The translations under genes and the position numbers were made by a program. The notes beneath the pieces are model-generated. The model had not been told where the DNA came from and searched no databases. It saw nothing but the letters and a program-made list of their open reading frames with translations. From CADEFQ01 sp050249415 (lineage in GTDB: Bacteria > Pseudomonadota > Gammaproteobacteria > Steroidobacterales > Steroidobacteraceae), in the NCBI GenBank assembly GCA_050249415.1, contig JBFWQO010000006.1:168002-232001 (forward strand): a stretch of 64,000 nt of DNA. The letters are read 5' to 3'. Shown piece after piece: positions 56,327 to 64,000 of the stretch. The number at the start of each line of letters is the position of its first letter. Within the stretch, counting starts at the first letter, position 1.

Positions 56327-59300
56327 AGTCCGGGCCGCGCCAGCACTTCGACGACCTTGCCGTCCGCTTCGGCGCGCACGGCGGTTTCCATCTTCATCGC
56401 CTCGAGTGTGACGACGACGTCGCCGCGCGCAACCTGCTGGCCGACCGTGACGGCTACCGTCGCGACACTGCCGGGCATCGGCGCGCCGACCTGCCGCGGA
56501 TTGCCGGGCTCGACCTTGCGCCGGGGCGGGCGACGGGCGACCTGGCTGCGGTCCGCGACGCGCACCGCGCGCGGCTGGCCGTTCAGTTCGAAGAACACCG
56601 TGCGCGTGCCGTCGTCGTGTGTTTCACTGACGGCGACATGGGTCACGATCAGCGTCTTGCCGCGTTCGAGGTCGATGCTGATTTCCTGGCCCGGGTCCAG
56701 CCCATAGAAGAACGCGGGTGTCGGCAGGCGACCCATGTCGCCGTAGGCCGCGCGGTCCTGCGCATAGTCGAGGAACACGCGCGGGTACATGAGGTACGAC
56801 GCGAGCTGATGGTCGGCGACTTCGCGGCCGATCCTGCCCGCGACGTCCGCTCGGGTCGCCTCGAGATCGACCGGCGGCAACACCGCACCGGGACGCACCG
56901 TGAGCGGGGTGGCACCGTTCAGCACTTTCGCCTGCAGTGCCTTCGGGAAGCCGCCGGGCGGCTGGCCGATGTCGCCCCGCATAAGTTGCACGACCGACTC
57001 GGGAAACGCGATCTGCGTCGCCGGGTCCCCGACCTGCGCGCGGGTGAGGCCGCTCGTGACCATCATGATCGCCATGTCGCCCACGACCTTGGAGGTCGGC
57101 GTGACTTTCACGATGTCCCCCAGCAGCTCGTTCACGTCGGCGTACGCCTGCGCCACCTCCGGCCAGCGCGCCTCGTCGATGCCGAGCGCGCGCGCCTGCT
57201 CGCGCAGGTTCGTGTACTGCCCGCCCGGCATGCCGTGCACGTAGACCTCGGAGGCCCCCGAGCGGATGTCGCTCTCGAACGCCGCGTAGCCGCGACGCAC
57301 CTGCTCCCAGTAGCTCGAAATGCGGCGCAGGTTCGCCGTATCGATGCCCGGATCGCGCTCGCCATGACGCAGCGCCTCGATGATCGAGCCGAGATTCGGC
57401 TGCGAGGTGAGGCCGCTCATCGCGTCGATCGCGCCGTCCACGGCATCGCAGCCGGCTTCGACTGCCGCGAGCACGCTCGCGGCTGAAATGCCGCTCGTAT
57501 CGTGCGTGTGGAAATGCAGCGGCAAACCCGTCTCGGCCTTCAGAGCGGCGACGAGGGTACGCGCCGCGGCGGGGCGGCACAGGCCCGCCATGTCCTTGAT
57601 GCCGATGATGTGCGCACCGGCCGCCTCGAGCTCCCGTGCGAGCTGCACGTAGTAATCGAGCGTGTACTTCTTTTCGCCCGGATCCGCCAGGTTGCCGGTG
57701 TAGCAGATCGCCGCCTCGCACAGCCGCCCGCTCTCGCGCACCGCGTCGATCGCGACACGCATGTTCTCGACCCAGTTCAGCGAATCGAACACGCGAAACA
57801 CGTCGACACCGCCGGCAGCCGCCTGTTGCACGAAGTAGCGCACGACATTGTCGGGGTAGTTCCGGTAACCGACCGCATTGGCCGAGCGCAGCAGCATCTG
57901 CAGCAACAGGTTCGGCATCGCCTCGCGAAGCTGCGCGAGGCGCTCCCACGGGTCTTCCTTCAGGAAGCGCATCGCCACGTCGAACGTGGCGCCGCCCCAG
58001 CATTCGACCGAAAACAGCTGCGGCAGCAGCTGCGCGTAGTACGGCGCGATCGCCGCCATGTCGATCGTGCGCATGCGGGTCGCGAGCAGCGACTGATGCG
58101 CGTCGCGCATCGTCGTGTCGGTCAGCAGCACGCGCCGTTCGCCGAGCATCCATCGCGAGAACTGCTCCGGGCCGAGTTCGTCGAGCTTCTGTTTCGTGCC
58201 GGCGGGCGGCGCCGATTTCAGTGCGACCCTCGGCAAGCGCGCGAGTGCGCTGTGCGCCGGTCGCGGCCGGTTCTTCGTCTCCGGGTTGCCGTTGACGATC
58301 GTCTCGGCCAGGTACGTGAGCATGCGGGTCGCGCGGTCGCGCTTGCGCGGCAACGCGAACAGCCCGGGCGTCGTGTCGATGAAGCGCGTCGTGTACTCGC
58401 CGCTCGCGAAGGCCGGATGCGTGATCACCTGGTCGAGGAAGCGCAGGTTGGTCACGACCCCGCGGATGCGGAACTCCCACAGCGCGCGGTGCATGCGCGC
58501 CGAGGTCTCCGCCGCCGTCGGCGCCCACGCGGTGACTTTCACTAGCAGCGAGTCGTAGGAGCGCGTGATGATCGCGCCCGTGTACGCCGTGCCCGCATCG
58601 AGCCGGATGCCGAAGCCCGCGGGACTGCGATAGGCGCTGATGCGGCCATAATCCGGGATGAAGTTGTTTTCCGGGTCCTCGGTCGTGATGCGACACTGCA
58701 GCGCGTGGGCCTGCACGCGTATTTCTTCCTGCGGCGGCACGCCGCTCGCCGGCGTGCCGATGCGCGCGCCCGCCGCGATGCGGATCTGCGCCTTGACGAG
58801 GTCGATGCCTGTCGCGCACTCGGTCACCGTGTGCTCGACCTGGATGCGCGGGTTCACTTCGATGAAATAGAACCGGCCCGTGTCGGCGTCCTGCAGGAAC
58901 TCGACGGTACCGGCGTTGAGGTAGCGCACGGCGCGGCCGATCGCGAGCCCGGCCTCGCACAGGCCGGCGCGTTGCTCGTCGGTGAGGAATACCGCGGGCG
59001 CCCGTTCGACGACTTTCTGGTTGCGACGCTGCACCGTGCAGTCGCGCTCGAAGAGGTGCACGAGATTGCCGTGCCGGTCGCCGAGGATCTGCACTTCGAG
59101 GTGGCGCGCGCGCCGCACGAGTTTCTCGAGATAGACCTCGTCGTTGCCGAACGCGGCCTGCGCCTCGCGCCGCGCCACCGGCAGCAGTTCGGCGAGCGCG
59201 GCATCGTTCTCGATGGTCCGCATGCCGCGACCGCCGCCGCCCCAGCTCGCCTTCAGCATCACCGGATAGCCGACTGCGCGTGCGAGCGCCTGCGCGGCGG

Positions 59301-59745
59301 CGATGTCGGCGGGCAGCGGCGGCGTGGCCGGCATCACCGGCACGCCGGCGGCCACCGCGGCATTGCGCGCCGAGACCTTGTTGCCGAGCGTGCGCATGTT
59401 CGCCGGGGTCGGGCCGACGAAAATGACGCCCGCCTGTTCGCAGGCCTCGGCAAAATCCGGGTTCTCCGACAGGAAACCGTAACCAGGATGGATGGCGTCG
59501 GCGTGCGATTCGCGCGCGATCCGCAGCACATCCTCGATATCGAGGTATGCCTCGACCGGGCCCTTGCCGCGGCCGACGAGATACGCCTCGTCCGCCTTGG
59601 TGCGATGAAGCGAGAAACGGTCCTCCTGCGAATGGATCGCAATCGTGCGTATGCCGAGTTCGGTCGCCGCCCGCATGACGCGGATCGCGATCTCGCCCCG
59701 GTTGGCGACCAGCAGGCTCCGGATGCGTCGGTCGGGGATGGCCAC
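56287..59745 (-). CDS. pyc: pyruvate carboxylase
   Basis: A 1152-residue single-chain enzyme, the standard length. Order: biotin carboxylase (about 5-460; SLLVANRGEIAIRV, ATP loop SWGGGGRGMRT, ENPR-like EVNPRIQVEHTVTE), carboxyltransferase TIM barrel (about 530-830; TTMRDAHQSLLATRMRT, LHFHTHDTSG), conserved PC middle domain, and biotinyl domain with Lys1118 in EAMKMET. It makes oxaloacetate from pyruvate, replenishing the TCA cycle. The GTG at 59745 gives the usual short N-terminus; upstream open frame would run into the divergent gene. No clear ribosome site. Confidence 0.93.
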   Translation of the reverse strand: MAIPDRRIRSLLVANRGEIAIRVMRAATELGIRTIAIHSQEDRFSLHRTKADEAYLVGRGKGPVEAYLDIEDVLRIARESHADAIHPGYGFLSENPDFAEACEQAGVIFVGPTPANMRTLGNKVSARNAAVAAGVPVMPATPPLPADIAAAQALARAVGYPVMLKASWGGGGRGMRTIENDAALAELLPVARREAQAAFGNDEVYLEKLVRRARHLEVQILGDRHGNLVHLFERDCTVQRRNQKVVERAPAVFLTDEQRAGLCEAGLAIGRAVRYLNAGTVEFLQDADTGRFYFIEVNPRIQVEHTVTECATGIDLVKAQIRIAAGARIGTPASGVPPQEEIRVQAHALQCRITTEDPENNFIPDYGRISAYRSPAGFGIRLDAGTAYTGAIITRSYDSLLVKVTAWAPTAAETSARMHRALWEFRIRGVVTNLRFLDQVITHPAFASGEYTTRFIDTTPGLFALPRKRDRATRMLTYLAETIVNGNPETKNRPRPAHSALARLPRVALKSAPPAGTKQKLDELGPEQFSRWMLGERRVLLTDTTMRDAHQSLLATRMRTIDMAAIAPYYAQLLPQLFSVECWGGATFDVAMRFLKEDPWERLAQLREAMPNLLLQMLLRSANAVGYRNYPDNVVRYFVQQAAAGGVDVFRVFDSLNWVENMRVAIDAVRESGRLCEAAICYTGNLADPGEKKYTLDYYVQLARELEAAGAHIIGIKDMAGLCRPAAARTLVAALKAETGLPLHFHTHDTSGISAASVLAAVEAGCDAVDGAIDAMSGLTSQPNLGSIIEALRHGERDPGIDTANLRRISSYWEQVRRGYAAFESDIRSGASEVYVHGMPGGQYTNLREQARALGIDEARWPEVAQAYADVNELLGDIVKVTPTSKVVGDMAIMMVTSGLTRAQVGDPATQIAFPESVVQLMRGDIGQPPGGFPKALQAKVLNGATPLTVRPGAVLPPVDLEATRADVAGRIGREVADHQLASYLMYPRVFLDYAQDRAAYGDMGRLPTPAFFYGLDPGQEISIDLERGKTLIVTHVAVSETHDDGTRTVFFELNGQPRAVRVADRSQVARRPPRRKVEPGNPRQVGAPMPGSVATVAVTVGQQVARGDVVVTLEAMKMETAVRAEADGKVVEVLARPGLQVDAKDLLAVIG

Positions 59746-59864
59746 AAAACCTGTCCGTATGGCGAATGGGCGGCGCCCACGGCGCTGGCGGATTGCTAGG
59801 CTTCGGGCATGGCCGATAATAGCCGCCGTAGACGCGGCGTGTCGCGCCGGCTGGAGAACGCCCG

Positions 59865-60806
59865 ATGTACTCGATAGCCATCCACGGCGGCGCCGGCACA
59901 CTGCCACGCGCCCTCATGACGCCCGACAAGGAGTCGGCCTACCGCGCCGGTCTCGCCGCCGCGCTCGACGCCGGCTACGACGTACTCGATCGGGGAGGCA
60001 CGAGCCTCGATGCCGTCACCACCGCCGTCCGGATGCTCGAGGACAATCCGCTCTTCAATGCCGGCCGCGGCGCGGTGCTGACCCACGAGGGCACCGTGGA
60101 GCTCGACGCCTCGATCATGGACGGCCGCGATCTCGCGGCCGGCGCGATCGCCGGCGTCCTGCACGTGAAGAACCCGATCGACCTCGCGCGCGCGGTGATG
60201 GAACACTCGCCGCACGTGATGCTGATCGGCACGGGCGCCGAGGAGTTCGCGCTGACCCGCGGCATCGAACTCGTCACGAACGATTACTTCCTGACCGACA
60301 CGCGCAAGGCCCAGCTCGATCGCGTGCTGGCCGGCGACAGGGGGCCCGCGAACGAGTTGTCCGCGCTCGGCACCGTGGGCGCCGTGGCGCGCGATCGCGC
60401 CGGCAATCTCGCCGCGGCGACCTCCACCGGCGGCATGACCGGCAAGCGCTATGGCCGCGTCGGCGACACGCCGGTCATCGGCGCCGGCACCTACGCCGAC
60501 AACCGGGTGTGCGCCGTGTCAGCCACCGGCCACGGGGAGTATTTCATTCGCGCGGCGGTCGCCCACGACATCTGCGCGCGCGTCGCCTACGGCGGCGCGA
60601 CCCTCGCCGCGGCCGCGGACGCCGTCGTCCTGGATCGCATGGGGGAAATGGGTGGCGAGGGCGGCATCATCGCGCTCGACGCGCAGGGCGGCGTCGTGAC
60701 GAGTTTCAACAGCGAAGGAATGTTTCGCGGCGCGCGCACGTCGGGCGGAATGCGGGAGATCGCCATATATCGGGAACAGGAAGTCGCGAATGGCGCTGCC
60801 GATTAA
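59865..60806 (+). CDS. isoaspartyl peptidase/L-asparaginase (Ntn-hydrolase)
   Basis: A 313-residue plant-type asparaginase. It starts SIAIHGGAGTLPR as in the family and has NPLFNAGRGAVLT near 61-73. Autocleavage before Thr170 in SALGTVGAVARD would expose the nucleophile; STGGMTGKRYGRVGDTPVIGAGTYAD follows. It hydrolyses isoaspartyl dipeptides and asparagine. There is no signal peptide, so it is cytoplasmic. It is divergent from pyruvate carboxylase (119 bp), with GATAAT at about 59815. Confidence 0.92.
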   Translation: MYSIAIHGGAGTLPRALMTPDKESAYRAGLAAALDAGYDVLDRGGTSLDAVTTAVRMLEDNPLFNAGRGAVLTHEGTVELDASIMDGRDLAAGAIAGVLHVKNPIDLARAVMEHSPHVMLIGTGAEEFALTRGIELVTNDYFLTDTRKAQLDRVLAGDRGPANELSALGTVGAVARDRAGNLAAATSTGGMTGKRYGRVGDTPVIGAGTYADNRVCAVSATGHGEYFIRAAVAHDICARVAYGGATLAAAADAVVLDRMGEMGGEGGIIALDAQGGVVTSFNSEGMFRGARTSGGMREIAIYREQEVANGAAD

Positions 60807-60866
60807 CAAGCGCATTTACAAGCTTCACACACCCCGGCCCGGCATGGACCGAAATCCCGGCCCGGC

Positions 60867-61062
60867 TTGCTCACCCCTCAGGCCCTCGAAGCCATGCTGC
60901 GCAAGCAGCTGCGCAAGCAGGCCGGTGAGTCCCTGCGCGCCATCTGGCAGCGCCTGCCGCAGGAGGAACCGACTGACTCCCGAGATCGAGCAAAAGATCG
61001 TCGACGAAGTGCGCACCGTGCGCGCCGTGCGCGCCGAACGCCGCAAGCGCAATGCCAGCTGA
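60867..61062 (+). pseudogene. antitoxin of a PIN toxin pair, frameshifted
   Basis: The N-terminal half reads LTPQALEAMLRKQLRKQAGESLRAIWQRLPQEEP in one frame. The C-terminal half LTPEIEQKIVDEVRTVRAVRAERRKRNAS is in another. Leaving out one A (60972) joins them as QEEP-LTPEIE with no other change, so a one-base insertion has broken a roughly 65-residue antitoxin. It starts at TTG 60867 or ATG 60894. The stop (61060-61062) is 2 bp before the toxin GTG, the usual coupled arrangement. A sequencing error is possible. Confidence 0.6.
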
Positions 61063-61064
61063 TC

Positions 61065-61502
61065 GTGCGCCTGCTGCTCGGTACCAACGTCATCGTTGCC
61101 GCGCTGCTGTGGGCCGGCCCGCCACGCCGCCTGCTGGAAAAGGCCATCGACGATGACAGACTCGTGCTCTACAGCACGCCGAAGCTCATCGATGAGTTCG
61201 CTCACACCCTGCGGTATCCCAAGTTCGCGAACCGCATCGCCCGATACGCCACCACACCGGCAGCGCTCGTAGCCCAGTACACAGCGCTGGTGACGCTGCT
61301 ATCCCCGATCCGGGCGCCGCGCGTGGTCGAGCAGGATGCCGATGACGATCACGTCATTGCCGCTGCTCTCGCTGCACGCGCCGAACTGATTGGCACCGGC
61401 GACCGTCGCCATCTGTTGCCCATCGGCAGCCATCAGGACGTCGCCATCATTACCGCCGCTGAAGCCCTGCTCAGGATCGCCGCCCAAGATCCGACCGAGT
61501 AG
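61065..61502 (+). CDS. PIN-domain toxin with substituted first catalytic Asp
   Basis: A 145-residue PIN-domain protein of the 'toxin component, PIN family' type. It starts VRLLLGTNVIVAALLW where active relatives have LDTNV, so the first metal-binding Asp is Gly6, one base change from GAT. The other acidic motifs look intact (LIDEFAHTL, QDADDDHVIAAA, GTGDRRHLL). PIN toxins are Mg-dependent RNases; losing this Asp should cripple activity. Together with the frameshifted antitoxin this suggests a decaying module. The 3' end overlaps the orphan RHS frame on the other strand. Confidence 0.72.
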   Translation: MRLLLGTNVIVAALLWAGPPRRLLEKAIDDDRLVLYSTPKLIDEFAHTLRYPKFANRIARYATTPAALVAQYTALVTLLSPIRAPRVVEQDADDDHVIAAALAARAELIGTGDRRHLLPIGSHQDVAIITAAEALLRIAAQDPTE

Positions 61503-62785
61503 CCGCACACACCCCAGCCATTGGGCCACAACGCCAAGCCGCGCGCTATCCTGCCTGCCGTCAATATGCATTCCGGAACATTGGCGCCTTTTATGTTTGA
61601 GCCGGTAGGGCAAGTACCCGCCGGATCCACATTGTTCAGTGGATCATTCCTGACGTATGCATAGAGGTTGAACTCATCCTCGTACCCGATCGGGTCGGTC
61701 TGCAGGAACCGCCCGAGGGCGGGGCTGTAGAAGCGGGCTTTGTAGTAGAGGAGGCCGAGATCGGGGATCGCCGCCTGGCCGGTGTACTGGAACCGCAGCG
61801 TGTTGGCGGCGGCGGTGACGCCGTAGGCGTCGTAGGTCTGGATCTGCTGCAGGGTGCCGGAGGCACTGCTCACCGCGACGATCGAGCCCTGATGATCGGT
61901 ATGGAGGTAGCGCCGGGCGGCGGCGGACACGGCCGCCCCCTCGTACCACACGAGCGGCTCATCGACTCCCGCCCCGTGCACGTAGCGGCGCAGCAGCGTG
62001 CCGGCGCTCGAGTACTCGGCGATCAGCCGATCGCCGTCATACACGAACCGCGTGACGCCCGAGGCCGTGGAGGCCTGCCACAGCCGCCCGAGCGGATCGT
62101 AGGCGAGCGAGCCGCTTTTGGCACCGCTGGCGCTGACCAGCCGGTTCTCGGTGTCGTAGCCGAAGGTGGTGGCGCCGTCGGAGGTCAGGTTGCCGTTGGC
62201 ATCCCAGGCGTGGGCCGCGCCACCCACCTGGGTGTACTGGTTGCGACCATTGACCGTGTAACTCTTGACCGCGTTCGTGAGCGCGAACTCGTACGCCTCG
62301 TTCGTCTGCACGCGCGTCGTGATCTGGCTCGCCGGGTTGAAGGTAAAGCCGAACCCGGCATCGTGGCTGGTGCCCGCCCCATCGAGGTCGTGGGTCAGCA
62401 GCTCGAGCCGCGAGATCGGATCGTAGCCGTAGCGGGTGATCGCGCCCGCCGCGTCGCGGTCGAGCTCGTCGCGGCGGCCCTCACCGTCATAGAAGAGCGA
62501 CGCGAGCGTCGTCGACGGGCCGTTCTCGGACAGGTGCAGCAGGCGGTCGGCGGCGTCGTAGGCGTACTCGAAGAAGGCCCCGTCCGGGTGCGTGAGACGG
62601 GTGCGGTTGCCGTGCGCGTCGTAGGCCGAGGTCACGGTGCGCGCGGTGCCCCCCATGTTGCTGCTCGAGCCGAGCAGGCGTCCGACCCCGTCGTAGCTGT
62701 TCGTCACGCCCTGTCCGCTGTCCGAGCTGAAGCGCGCGTGGGTCAGCAGGCCCCGCACGTCGTAGCCGTGGTACACGGTGTGCAT
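61433..62785 (-). CDS. orphan RHS/YD-repeat C-terminal fragment
   Basis: A 450-residue open frame made of YD repeats (about 5-250: AYDAHGNRTRLTHPDG, YDGEGRRDELDRD, WDANGNLTSDGATTFGYDTENRL) and the RHS-associated core (about 260-385: YLHTDHQGSIVAVS, IPDLGLLYYKARFYSPALGRFLQTDPIGY, NLYAYVRNDPLNNVDPAG). RHS proteins are normally over 1000 residues with a secreted or delivered toxic tip. Here the N-terminal portion is missing; the ATG at 62785 looks fortuitous. After DPAG only about 65 residues follow, running antisense into the PIN gene. It is best seen as a displaced fragment. Confidence 0.75.
   Translation of the reverse strand: MHTVYHGYDVRGLLTHARFSSDSGQGVTNSYDGVGRLLGSSSNMGGTARTVTSAYDAHGNRTRLTHPDGAFFEYAYDAADRLLHLSENGPSTTLASLFYDGEGRRDELDRDAAGAITRYGYDPISRLELLTHDLDGAGTSHDAGFGFTFNPASQITTRVQTNEAYEFALTNAVKSYTVNGRNQYTQVGGAAHAWDANGNLTSDGATTFGYDTENRLVSASGAKSGSLAYDPLGRLWQASTASGVTRFVYDGDRLIAEYSSAGTLLRRYVHGAGVDEPLVWYEGAAVSAAARRYLHTDHQGSIVAVSSASGTLQQIQTYDAYGVTAAANTLRFQYTGQAAIPDLGLLYYKARFYSPALGRFLQTDPIGYEDEFNLYAYVRNDPLNNVDPAGTCPTGSNIKGANVPECILTAGRIARGLALWPNGWGVCGYSVGSWAAILSRASAAVMMATS
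61641..61778. repeat. RHS core direct repeat, copy 1
   Basis: This 138-bp segment encodes the end of the RHS core on the minus strand and is repeated at 63863-64000, 2222 bp away, with high identity and no gaps noticed. Such repeats let RHS tips be exchanged by recombination. Confidence 0.8.
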
Positions 62786-62798
62786 TGATCGTGGTAGT

Positions 62799-63251
62799 TC
62801 ACATTCCGATTGCTTTGACGATCCGGGCCGGCAATAGGCCGTTGTAAATCGCTGCTATGAGCCAGACAATCCAGAGTGTTGGAGTGAGCGCACCACCAAA
62901 CATCATGGCGATCACGAACATCGAGTGCGCCAAGTAGGAAAAGATGTTTGTAGCGGTCACGCCCTTTGCGGTCCTCAGGAATCCCATCGGCCACGATATG
63001 AGAAACGCAATCGCGCTGGTGAACGCGTAGCCGAACGCAAAGTAGTAGTAGCAGACCACTGTCAAACCGCCCGACAGGGCTTCGCGAGCCATCGATGCAT
63101 CCAAGCGCGACAGTGGTTCGGCGCCGGCAACAGTACTCACAACACCGAAGGAGACCGCAATGCATACCATCTCTAGAACGCGCAGGATCAGATAGACAGC
63201 CAGCACCTGCCCCAGATTCGAAAGCACTTCGCGCGGATCTCCGAGCCTCAT
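62799..63251 (-). CDS. four-helix membrane protein, possible RHS immunity protein
   Basis: A 150-residue protein with about four membrane helices (about 14-40, 60-82, 100-116, 120-140). No family is recognised. The ATG at 63251 is chosen because AGAGGAAG lies 7 nt upstream; earlier in-frame ATGs would overlap the RHS gene. It starts 13 bp after the end of the RHS toxin tip on the same strand, the classic position of the cognate immunity gene, and its base composition is low like the tip. A membrane location would suit a toxin acting at the inner membrane, but this is inference. Confidence 0.62.
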   Translation of the reverse strand: MRLGDPREVLSNLGQVLAVYLILRVLEMVCIAVSFGVVSTVAGAEPLSRLDASMAREALSGGLTVVCYYYFAFGYAFTSAIAFLISWPMGFLRTAKGVTATNIFSYLAHSMFVIAMMFGGALTPTLWIVWLIAAIYNGLLPARIVKAIGM

Positions 63252-63264
63252 TCCGACTTCCTCT

Positions 63265-64000
63265 TCAGCACCTGCGAATCCGCGACCCAGTGCAGTAGGG
63301 TCGGCTCTTCTCAACTTCATGGGCGACCGCATTACCCAGCGCCTCACGATCACTCTGCTTCGAGAAATCAATGTCGCGGCCCAGTTCTTTCCGCGTAGCC
63401 GTAACGGCTCGCGCGAAATTCGGATCCGTGACGCGCCCTGCAGCCGCGAAGGAAGCGCCATTCAGCGCCGAATTGGCTTCGCTAATCGTTCTCGCGTACT
63501 CCTCTGGGTTCGCTATTCGAAGATCATCCAACTCAGACTGTACGATGCTCTGTTCGAAGTGAACGAAGTCAGCTGTGTTATCGGAGATTGACCCGCTCGA
63601 GTACAACTGACCGGCCCGGATCTGGTTTGCACGAATCATGTTCTTATTCTCAAGCTTCTCGCTCAGAGTTCGCATGAATTGCGATTGAGTTCGGGTTGCC
63701 AACGCATTAGTTACGACGGCTGCCGCCGCAAAGAAGCTCGTCCTGCTTGATATGCGATGGTCCGCATCCGTGAATTCATACAGCCGCGATCGAACACAGA
63801 AGTCAGATGCGTCGTTGTAAACTGCAACGCAAATGGTTCCGTTTGGGTCTGCGTGACTTATCGGATCATTGCCGACATAGGCATAGAGATTGACGTCATC
63901 CTCGTACCCGATCGGGTCGGTCTGCAGGAACCGGCCGAGCGCGGGGTGGTAGAACCGGGCCTTGTAGTACAGCAGCCCGAGATCGGGGAGCGCCGCCTGG
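63265..64000 (-). CDS. RHS-repeat protein, C-terminal core and toxin tip (runs off right edge)
   Basis: This is the 3' end (245 codons) of a gene entering from the right edge. It opens in the RHS core (LPDLGLLYYKARFYHPALGR, then FLQTDPIGYEDDVNLYAYVG and NDPISHADPNG, about the first 60 residues). Past the DPNG boundary comes a 185-residue variable tip, with lower G+C, of no family I recognise. It contains a hydrophobic stretch (TSFFAAAAVVTNAL) and polar helices (YARTISEANSALNGASFAAA), ending CTGSRIRRC. The frame has no stops from 64000 to 63265. The downstream small membrane-protein gene is its presumed immunity partner. Confidence 0.75.
   Translation of the reverse strand, partial: QAALPDLGLLYYKARFYHPALGRFLQTDPIGYEDDVNLYAYVGNDPISHADPNGTICVAVYNDASDFCVRSRLYEFTDADHRISSRTSFFAAAAVVTNALATRTQSQFMRTLSEKLENKNMIRANQIRAGQLYSSGSISDNTADFVHFEQSIVQSELDDLRIANPEEYARTISEANSALNGASFAAAGRVTDPNFARAVTATRKELGRDIDFSKQSDREALGNAVAHEVEKSRPYCTGSRIRRC
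63863..64000. repeat. RHS core direct repeat, copy 2
   Basis: Second copy of the segment at 61641-61778. It extends to the window edge, so the full repeat is probably longer than 138 bp. Confidence 0.8.

Noticed and set aside
60790..61062. A 90-codon frame starting inside the asparaginase gene as an intact antitoxin
   Set aside because: Only its last 30 codons resemble the antitoxin; the preceding sequence matches the antitoxin in another frame, so a frameshift is the better reading.
61892..62788. A 298-codon plus-strand frame opposite the orphan RHS fragment
   Set aside because: Antisense to obvious YD repeats; no recognisable domain.

Overview
The window is about 70% G+C, densely packed and free of rRNA or tRNA genes. 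It looks like the chromosome of a Gram-negative proteobacterium, most likely a TonB-receptor-rich gammaproteobacterium of the Steroidobacterales/Nevskiales/Xanthomonadales type. Signs are two large TonB-dependent receptors, a FecI/FecR signalling pair, a BamA/TamA-type porin, a GlyGly-CTERM-like protease, a PII protein and dispersed AGCGAAC/AGCGATC heptad repeats. The taxonomic placement is inference.

Layout. 1-8.6 kb: partial alpha/beta hydrolase, glutathione transferase, a nitrilase-fold protein lacking its catalytic Cys, a secreted S9 peptidase, and a TonB receptor/FecR/FecI cell-surface signalling set. 8.6-19.6 kb: BamA/TamA-like protein plus LtaS-like phosphoglycerol transferase, SDR, MDR, PAP2, GPH-type MFS, aldehyde dehydrogenase, P1 (DmpA-type) peptidase and an EamA transporter.

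19.7-38.6 kb is the centrepiece: an apparently complete phytate-to-central-metabolism island. A TonB receptor diverges from an RpiR-family regulator. The regulator heads an operon with overlapping or abutting genes for inositol dehydrogenase (iolG), a second Gfo/Idh/MocA dehydrogenase, iolB, iolC fused to an aldolase domain, iolD, iolE and a Tat-exported PhoD-type phosphatase. Convergent to it lies a two-domain beta-propeller phytase. Beyond follow an organophosphate-type MFS transporter, a PfkB kinase and methylmalonate-semialdehyde dehydrogenase (iolA/mmsA). TGGAA-N6-TTCCA palindromes and a GAAATTTCTGTTCTATA-like motif recur in the control regions, suggesting one regulon: phytate is bound and dephosphorylated outside the cytoplasm, inositol (and perhaps inositol phosphate) is imported, and the Iol enzymes yield acetyl-CoA and dihydroxyacetone phosphate.

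38.6-54.2 kb: a GH17-GT2 glucan synthase, glyoxalase I (probably with a CTG start), divergent ilvB/ilvN, a hydroxyproline-degradation trio, a thioesterase, an alcohol dehydrogenase pseudogene, two small secreted hypothetical proteins, an MFS transporter, quinone oxidoreductase, a 2Fe-2S protein, PII, and a ferredoxin-reductase-like flavoprotein. 54.2-60.8 kb: reprolysin-like metalloprotease, pyruvate carboxylase and isoaspartyl peptidase. 60.8-64 kb is an accessory patch: a decayed PIN toxin-antitoxin pair, an orphan RHS fragment, a small membrane protein (possible immunity protein) and the C-terminal end of a second RHS protein entering from the right edge.

Two architectural themes recur. 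Many transcription units have a -10-like hexamer ending only 6-9 nt before the start codon with no good Shine-Dalgarno, suggesting leaderless mRNAs. Convergent gene pairs commonly overlap at their 3' ends (6-136 bp).
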